From NCBI GenBank assembly GCA_021773235.1, contig JAJFKL010000003.1, positions 1 through 32,124 of the forward strand: DNA of 32,124 nucleotides. The letters are read 5' to 3'. The stretch is from Gammaproteobacteria bacterium (GTDB lineage: Bacteria > Pseudomonadota > Gammaproteobacteria > Eutrophobiales > Eutrophobiaceae). The notes under the pieces are model-generated. The model made no database searches and had not been told where the DNA came from. It saw only the letters and a program-made list of their open reading frames with translations. Position numbers and translations under genes: made by a program. Below are positions 26,867 to 32,124 of this stretch, in pieces; the stretch's first letter is position 1; each line of letters opens with the position of its first letter.

Positions 26867-27862
26867 ATGCACCTAATATCGCTATTACAAATACGCATTG
26901 CAAGACTGAGATTTGCATCTCTTCTGTCATCAAAAACTGTGCTGTGTATTATTGTTGCCGTTAGCATTTTAGTTGCTTGCTCAAAACCCGCTGAACCTCC
27001 CTTACGTGTTGGCACAAATAACTGGCCGGGTTATGAGCTGCTTTACCTTGCTCGAAGTCTCAAATTTTATGATGACACATCGATAAGGCTGGTTGAACTC
27101 AAGAATGCCTCTGATGTAATGCACGCCATGCGCACTAGGAATCTTGAAGCGGCCGCATTAACACTCGATGAATCATTGACCCTGATTCAGGATGGAATTG
27201 ATGTGCGTATTATTCTGGTCATGGACGTATCAAACGGTGCAGACGCATTATTAGTTAAGCCTCATATAAACACACTTACAGACCTTAACGGCAAGAAGAT
27301 AGCAGTCGAATATACCGCTGTTGGTGCCATTCTTCTCGATGCAGCACTGGAGAAAGCAGATTTAACGGCATCTGATGTTGATATTATTTCCTGCACCTTG
27401 GAAGAACATGAGCGTTGCTATACATCGAATGATGCGATAATTACCTTTGAGCCTGTAAGAACTGCCCTGTTAAATAAGGGAGCTCGCCAACTATTTGATA
27501 GCAGTCAAATTCCCGGACGCATTATAGATGTCCTTGTGGTTCACCATGATGTCATTAAACGTAACCCTGAAAGCCTCAAGCGCTTGCTTAGCGGGTATTT
27601 TCAGGCGGTCGAACATTTACAGATCCAGCCTGATGACGCGACAACAAGAATGGCACCTCGTCTAGGAATAACACCTGAAGAGATACTTACATCATATGAG
27701 GGCCTATCAATACCAGGGTTATCTGGAAATAGAGTCTCACTTAAAAATCACGAACTAAAAAACACAATCAGTAACTTATCCCGGCTAATGTTAGAAAAAA
27801 AGTTGCTAATAAAATCTATTAATACCGAGAACCTTGTAGATGGCTCTCATCTTCCTGAATAA
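26867..27862 (+). CDS. NMT1/SsuA-like periplasmic-binding lipoprotein
   Basis: 331 residues. A lipoprotein signal with lipobox LVAC (Cys38) precedes a periplasmic-binding fold beginning RVGTNNWPGYELLYLARSL. This start is typical of the NitT/TauT (nitrate, sulfonate, thiamine precursor) family of substrate-binding proteins. Residues LEAAALTLDESL and DLNGKKIAVEY fit it. No permease or ATPase adjoins it; the next gene is a GGDEF-EAL receptor 6 bases later, so it most likely senses a ligand for that receptor. The promoter at 26766-26793 serves both. Confidence 0.85.
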   Translation: MHLISLLQIRIARLRFASLLSSKTVLCIIVAVSILVACSKPAEPPLRVGTNNWPGYELLYLARSLKFYDDTSIRLVELKNASDVMHAMRTRNLEAAALTLDESLTLIQDGIDVRIILVMDVSNGADALLVKPHINTLTDLNGKKIAVEYTAVGAILLDAALEKADLTASDVDIISCTLEEHERCYTSNDAIITFEPVRTALLNKGARQLFDSSQIPGRIIDVLVVHHDVIKRNPESLKRLLSGYFQAVEHLQIQPDDATTRMAPRLGITPEEILTSYEGLSIPGLSGNRVSLKNHELKNTISNLSRLMLEKKLLIKSINTENLVDGSHLPE

Positions 27863-27868
27863 TTTGCG

Positions 27869-30800
27869 ATGAAACCACTTCGCGTCATATCACTGAATAT
27901 TTGGTTGCCGATACTGGTTACCCTGACAATTTTTATTCTTGTTACTGCAATGGTATTTAATCAACGAAACCAACTAATAGAGAATGAAATCCAATCCAGC
28001 ATAGCGTTTATCAATAATGACCTAAATGTATTAACCCTCGAAATGAAAAACGAATTGGCACATGGTCATGAATTTGAATCACAAAGAACATTTTCAATGC
28101 GCGGGTTAATTAATGAATACAAAGTATTTGTTTTATTGGATGATGAAGGGCGTAATACATTATCGATTCAAAATGATAATGTTGGTCAACTTGCCAAAAC
28201 TATCTTCCCCAATTTTGATTCAACACGTTATGAAAGGGCATTAAAAACACGGCAGTCGGAAGTCCATCTAAATGATGAAGAAAGTTTTGTTACAGCCTAT
28301 TTTCCATTAGAACTCGAACCTAAATCAGATGAAATACGCCCGTCCAAAATGGGGGTGCTTTTTTTAGTCTATGACCTGAGTTACTCAATAGATGGGGTCA
28401 ACAGGGAAGTTTGGCAATCAAGCCAGGTATTTTTAGCAATCGGTTTAGCGAGCATTATTTTAGTCTTAATCTTCCTCAAAGTTTATGTGTCAAGACCCTT
28501 GCATCACCTCACATTAATGACGAAGCAACTTGCAAAAGGTGAATTAGGTATAGAAAACCAACTGACGGGTAAAGGCGAGCTATTAGAACTGGCAGATTCA
28601 TTTAATTCAATGAGTCAACAACTAGAGCAAAAACATGCATTGCTTAAACAAAGCGAAGAGCGTTTCTGCAGCCTGTACGATGACAATCCCGCCATGTTGT
28701 TTACCGTTGATGAAATCGGTACGGTACTCTCTGTTAACCAGTTTGGAGTCGAAGAACTGGGTTATCCAAAAGATCAACTCATCGGACAGTCCGTGTTAAA
28801 TGTATTCTATGAAGATGATAAATCCTTAGCTCAGGATTACCTGAAACAGTGCTTTAGTGAACCTGATAAAGTACACAAATGGGAAATTAGAAAAGTATGT
28901 CAAGACGGCTCAATCATATGGGTACGAGAGACAGCTCGGTTAGTAAAAGATGTTGATGGAAAAACATCCGTCATGATTGTGTGTGAGGACATCACCGAAC
29001 ACAATCAAGCTAAGAAAGATTTAAGAAGCCGGACAAATCAACTCATAAACAATCAAAAAACACTGTTTGATTTGGCAAAATTAGATTATTCAGATGAGGA
29101 ACAGCCATTCAAACAAATTATTGAATCAGATGCCAAGCAGTTACAGGTAGCGCGAGTAAGTATTTGGCTTTATAACCATGACCACACAGAAATGACCTGT
29201 CAGGCTCTTTATCAAGAAGGTGAAATCAGTCTGAAAGAAGCAATAACAATGAAGGCCGAACAATATCCCCGTTATTTCCATTCACTGGAACAAAGCATGA
29301 TATCGGCAAGTGACGCGCGTAGTGATCCGCGTACCAATGAAGCTACCGAAGATTATTTAATCCCTCTCGGTATAACCTCAATGCTGGATGTTCCTATTCG
29401 CCTGCAAGGCAAAATGGTCGGCATTGTTTGTCATGAGCACATTGGACTGAAAAGAAAATGGTCAGTGGAAGATGAAGATTTTGCAAGTTCTATTGCTGAT
29501 CTATGTGCGCTTATTATGTCATCAGCCGAGCGCAAACAGGCCGAGGAGGCGCTTAACAATGTTGCTGTAAGCTTTGCAGCACTGCGGGGCGAAGATTACT
29601 TTAACAAAGTTTCAGCTTATCTTGCAGATAAACTAAATGTTGACTATGCCTTTATTGGCGAGCTTGTGGAGGAAGATAAAGTTAGAGTGCTCGGGGGGGT
29701 CGGTAAAGGGAATGTACTCGAGCCCTTTGAATATGCTCTTATTAACACACCATGCAATAATGTAATTGGGCAATCCCTCTGCTGTTATCCTTCGGATGTC
29801 CAAAAACAATTCCCAGATGATTTTATGCTTGTGGAAATGAATATCGATGGATATCTTGGCGTTCCTCTTTTTGACAGCTATGGCAAGGCGCTGGGTATTA
29901 TAGTCGTGATGTCTGAGCGGGCAATTAAGAACCAGAGAATAGCAGAATCTACTTTGAATATTTTTTCTGATCGTGCTTCTGCCGAAGTTCAACGAAAGCA
30001 GGCGGATGATCTACTTATTCATCAGTCAACCCACGATGCCTTGACGGGGCTGGTTAATCGAAGAGAGTTTGAACGACGAACAGAACGATTACTTTCATCC
30101 GTTAAACAGGACAAAGCAGAACATGCCCTGTGTTATATGGATTTGGATCAGTTTAAAGTGGTGAATGATACCTGTGGTCATGCTGCGGGTGATGAAATGC
30201 TTAGACAACTCAGCACGATGCTACAAAAAGTAGTTCGACATCGTGATACCTTAGCCCGTCTCGGTGGTGATGAATTCGGGGTCTTAATGGAGCACTGTTC
30301 ACTCGATGATGCACATCGAGTTGCGACATCTCTACTTGAGGCTATTCAGAATTATCAGTTTGCATGGGAAGAGCATAGTTTCAGAGTTGGCGTGAGTATC
30401 GGCTTAGTGCCGATTACAGAATCGACCACCAATTTAATGGAATTATTAATCGAGGCCGATGCCGCTTGTTATATGGCCAAGGATACAGGTCGTAATCGCA
30501 TTCATGTTTATCACACTGAAGATTCAGAAATAGCGGAGCGTCATGGTGAGATGCAATGGGTCACACGCCTCCAAAAAGCACTCGATGAAAACCGCTTCTG
30601 TCTTTATGCCCAATCTATCGTGCCACTCGATAACAGTACCGAAAAACATTATGAACTACTGATAAGAATGATTGGCGATAAGGGTGAAATGATTCCACCG
30701 GGGGCTTTCTTACCCGCTGCTGAACGTTATAACCTGATAACACAATTAGATTATTGGGTGATTGAGACAGTATTCAGCTTGCTGAAAGAGAACCCAGAAT

Positions 30801-31348
30801 TTCAAAGTCAAATTAGTTTCATATCCATTAACCTCTCAGGCCAGTCATTGGCTGAAGAAAGTGTACTCGATTTTATCATCACACAACTGGGTGAAACCGG
30901 TATTGATGGCGAGAAGATTTGTTTTGAAGTGACAGAGACAGCCGCTATTTCGAATATGAATACAGCCATCAAGTTTATCTCCAAACTTAAAGGATTAGGT
31001 TGTCGATTTGCTTTGGATGACTTTGGCAGTGGTTTATCTTCATTTGCGTACTTAAAGAACCTACCTGTCGATTATCTCAAGATTGACGGTATGTTTGTCA
31101 AAGACATTGTTGATGACCCCATTGACCATGCCATGGTGAAATCGATTAATGAGATTGGTCAGGTGATGGGCATGAAGACCATTGCTGAGTTTGTTGAGGA
31201 TGCTGAAATCAAAGGCATGTTGCGAGAGATAGGTGTGAATTATGCTCAGGGATATGGTATTCATAAACCACAACCCTTTGATGAACTGCTTAATCGCTCA
31301 AATAATGTGACTGATATAAATAAGTCAAAGGATGACGAATACAATTAG
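27869..31348 (+). CDS. Membrane receptor with HAMP-PAS-GAF-GAF-GGDEF-EAL
   Basis: 1159-residue bifunctional c-di-GMP enzyme. Order: membrane segment (10-30), periplasmic sensor (31-185), second membrane segment (187-207), HAMP (208-260), PAS (about 262-380), GAF (about 398-555), second GAF (about 565-715), GGDEF (720-882) and EAL (895-1145). The synthase motif is intact (LGGDEFG, 799-803) with an I-site RHRD five residues before it. The phosphodiesterase side has ELL in place of EAL (Glu929), and Asn988, Glu1020, Asp1050-Asp1051 (ALDDFGSG), Lys1071 and Asp1073 are all present, so both activities look possible. Cotranscribed with the lipoprotein. Confidence 0.94.
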   Translation: MKPLRVISLNIWLPILVTLTIFILVTAMVFNQRNQLIENEIQSSIAFINNDLNVLTLEMKNELAHGHEFESQRTFSMRGLINEYKVFVLLDDEGRNTLSIQNDNVGQLAKTIFPNFDSTRYERALKTRQSEVHLNDEESFVTAYFPLELEPKSDEIRPSKMGVLFLVYDLSYSIDGVNREVWQSSQVFLAIGLASIILVLIFLKVYVSRPLHHLTLMTKQLAKGELGIENQLTGKGELLELADSFNSMSQQLEQKHALLKQSEERFCSLYDDNPAMLFTVDEIGTVLSVNQFGVEELGYPKDQLIGQSVLNVFYEDDKSLAQDYLKQCFSEPDKVHKWEIRKVCQDGSIIWVRETARLVKDVDGKTSVMIVCEDITEHNQAKKDLRSRTNQLINNQKTLFDLAKLDYSDEEQPFKQIIESDAKQLQVARVSIWLYNHDHTEMTCQALYQEGEISLKEAITMKAEQYPRYFHSLEQSMISASDARSDPRTNEATEDYLIPLGITSMLDVPIRLQGKMVGIVCHEHIGLKRKWSVEDEDFASSIADLCALIMSSAERKQAEEALNNVAVSFAALRGEDYFNKVSAYLADKLNVDYAFIGELVEEDKVRVLGGVGKGNVLEPFEYALINTPCNNVIGQSLCCYPSDVQKQFPDDFMLVEMNIDGYLGVPLFDSYGKALGIIVVMSERAIKNQRIAESTLNIFSDRASAEVQRKQADDLLIHQSTHDALTGLVNRREFERRTERLLSSVKQDKAEHALCYMDLDQFKVVNDTCGHAAGDEMLRQLSTMLQKVVRHRDTLARLGGDEFGVLMEHCSLDDAHRVATSLLEAIQNYQFAWEEHSFRVGVSIGLVPITESTTNLMELLIEADAACYMAKDTGRNRIHVYHTEDSEIAERHGEMQWVTRLQKALDENRFCLYAQSIVPLDNSTEKHYELLIRMIGDKGEMIPPGAFLPAAERYNLITQLDYWVIETVFSLLKENPEFQSQISFISINLSGQSLAEESVLDFIITQLGETGIDGEKICFEVTETAAISNMNTAIKFISKLKGLGCRFALDDFGSGLSSFAYLKNLPVDYLKIDGMFVKDIVDDPIDHAMVKSINEIGQVMGMKTIAEFVEDAEIKGMLREIGVNYAQGYGIHKPQPFDELLNRSNNVTDINKSKDDEYN

Positions 31349-31771
31349 TAATCTACCCAAATAAATAGAGATACAAGTCAATCGTTAAACGTCCGCTTCC
31401 GCTTAAAAGCGGGCGCTAGTTAATTCAATCAGAACGAGCCTGTAATCTATTCTTCATCAATAACCTCTACTAAATAGAATTCATTCAGAATCATCTACAT
31501 AAGAGCTTTCAACAAACAAACGCATTCCTTCTACACGAGTTTCAGCACTTGAATAGAGAAGATTAATAAACAGTTGTCTACCGTTAAAATTTAAAGTCAG
31601 AACTTATTTAAACGACAAGATATAGGATTGGTTTAGGATCATCATCGGATCGATGACTAAACTTCGGGATTGAAGCATAGCAAATTCATTGCCTACTATA
31701 TGCCTACTATATGCCTACTATGATAATAGAGAGAACACACCAGAGAACAATAATGACATAAGTTATTGATT
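31349..31771. other. 423-base right end of the element, non-coding
   Basis: Contains an inverted repeat CCGCTT-AA-AAGCGG (31399-31412) and the right arm repeats (31690-31721). A minus-strand stretch at 31481-31603 is open for 41 codons without a good start; it may be a decayed gene or chance. No gene is supported. Confidence 0.65.
31690..31722 (+). repeat. Right arm-type repeats (3 copies, 11-bp period)
   Basis: TGCCTACTATA, TGCCTACTATA, TGCCTACTATG in tandem. The 9-base core GCCTACTAT is at 31691, 31702 and 31713. It is the same motif and period as at 22450-22469, and lies 50 bases from attR. Confidence 0.85.
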
Positions 31772-31831
31772 ATAATGGTGCCCGGGGCCGGAATCGAACC
31801 GGCACGTCCGTAAGGACGAGGGATTTTAAGT
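31772..31831 (-). repeat. attR: direct repeat copy 2 inside the intact tRNA-Leu
   Basis: Sixty bases identical to 22260-22319, overlapping the 3' part of the intact tRNA-Leu gene. It marks the right boundary of the element. Confidence 0.95.
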
Positions 31832-31862
31832 CCCTTGCGTCTACCAATTCCGCCACCCGGGC
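31776..31862 (-). tRNA. tRNA-Leu (UAA)
   Basis: 87 bases including encoded CCA. Acceptor GCCCGGG pairs with CCCGGGC, the anticodon loop is CTTAAAA (anticodon TAA), and a long variable arm and GTTCGATTC T loop are present. It is the attachment gene of the integrated element, and its 3' part is duplicated at 22264-22319. Confidence 0.97.
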
Positions 31863-31883
31863 TAGACACTTGAGATAGTAATT

Positions 31884-31957
31884 TGGAGGCTGAGCCCGGA
31901 ATTGAACCGAGGTACACGGTTTTGCAAACCGCTGCATAACCACTCTGCCACTCAGCC
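31884..31957 (-). tRNA. tRNA-Cys (GCA)
   Basis: 74 bases. The acceptor stem GGCTGAG pairs with CTCAGCC, the anticodon loop TTGCAAA gives anticodon GCA, and TCCA is encoded at the 3' end. Confidence 0.96.
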
Positions 31958-31997
31958 AGAGTTACTATTTTACTATTTTCTTTGCCTGCAAAATACA

Positions 31998-32020
31998 AAA
32001 CCCCGGAAATACCGGGGTTT
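31998..32020 (-). terminator. Hairpin between tRNA-Gly and tRNA-Cys
   Basis: AAACCCCGG and CCGGGGTTT form a 9-bp perfect stem with a 5-base loop. On the minus strand the stem is followed by TTTTGTATTTT, like an intrinsic terminator placed inside the tRNA cluster. Confidence 0.7.
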
Positions 32021-32028
32021 CCATAATT

Positions 32029-32105
<77 letters not shown>

Positions 32106-32124
32106 AGGACGCATATTGTAGCTT

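Larger units (their letters stand above)
22260..31831. mobile_element. Integrative element in tRNA-Leu(UAA) with HUH Rep and c-di-GMP cargo
   Basis: A perfect 60-bp direct repeat bounds 9.5 kb containing a tyrosine integrase, an AlpA-like regulator, a GpA-type replication protein and a two-gene signalling cargo. The intact tRNA is at the right end and the tRNA fragment at the left, next to the integrase. No capsid, tail, terminase or conjugation genes are visible, so this resembles a phage satellite or a rolling-circle integrative plasmid. One repeat unit removed would leave a single intact tRNA gene. Confidence 0.92.

Noticed and set aside
31399..31412. Inverted repeat CCGCTT-AA-AAGCGG as terminator of the GGDEF-EAL gene
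   Set aside because: Short stem without a T tract on either strand, so only noted as a repeat.
31481..31603. Minus-strand open stretch ending in MRLFVESSYVDDSE
   Set aside because: Reads plausibly as protein but has no start with ribosome site and a stop just upstream in frame; 41 codons is within chance for this base composition. At most a decayed gene.

Overview
The window looks like the chromosome of an AT-rich gammaproteobacterium. The first 6.4 kb carries acpP, fabF, pabC, mltG, tmk, holB, pilZ and tatD in the order and with the 4-base overlaps typical of that class. Type IV pilus PilZ, other PilZ/c-di-GMP proteins, a chemoreceptor and an AsmA protein fit a free-living, surface-sensing bacterium. 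No genus is claimed.

Layout. (1) 80-6368: housekeeping cluster for fatty acid synthesis, folate, peptidoglycan, dTMP, the clamp loader and type IV pili. (2) 6370-10515: accessory stretch with a class V aminotransferase facing tatD, a small exported DUF4124-type protein, a 73-residue orphan, and a two-gene unit made of an FRG-domain protein and a membrane/coiled-coil/winged-helix protein. (3) 10599-17843: an IMP dehydrogenase/GMP reductase-family enzyme with CBS domains, an ArsP-type permease, a PilZ protein, AsmA, a radical SAM protein and a methyltransferase. (4) 17924-22015: a chemoreceptor cotranscribed with a family 5 solute-binding protein, a long perfect inverted repeat, and an HU-like protein. 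(5) 22260-31831: a 9.5 kb integrated element. (6) 31776-32103: tRNA-Leu(UAA), tRNA-Cys(GCA) and tRNA-Gly(GCC), all on the minus strand.

The element is the main discovery. A perfect 60-bp direct repeat (22260-22319 and 31772-31831) is the 3' part of tRNA-Leu(UAA) plus 4 bases. One copy belongs to the intact tRNA gene and the other is a fragment. Between them lie a tyrosine integrase, an unknown gene, an AlpA-type regulator, a small gene translationally coupled to rep, and a two-tyrosine HUH replication protein of the phage GpA type. Then comes a two-gene cargo: a periplasmic-binding lipoprotein and a 1159-residue membrane receptor with HAMP, PAS, two GAF, GGDEF and EAL domains. An 11-bp-periodic motif (GCCTACTAT) occurs twice near the left end and three times near the right end, as expected for integrase arm sites. 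The rep gene is packed with palindromes, including an 11-bp-stem hairpin, an 18-bp perfect palindrome and three copies of ACGTATACGT. This looks like a self-replicating or phage-satellite-like integrative element whose cargo is a ligand-sensing c-di-GMP switch, organised like the known NspS-MbaA pair but with a different binding-protein family.

A second candidate system is the FRG-domain/membrane-protein pair at 8531-10435, which sits between two terminators. All functional statements come from reading motifs by eye. No database search was run.
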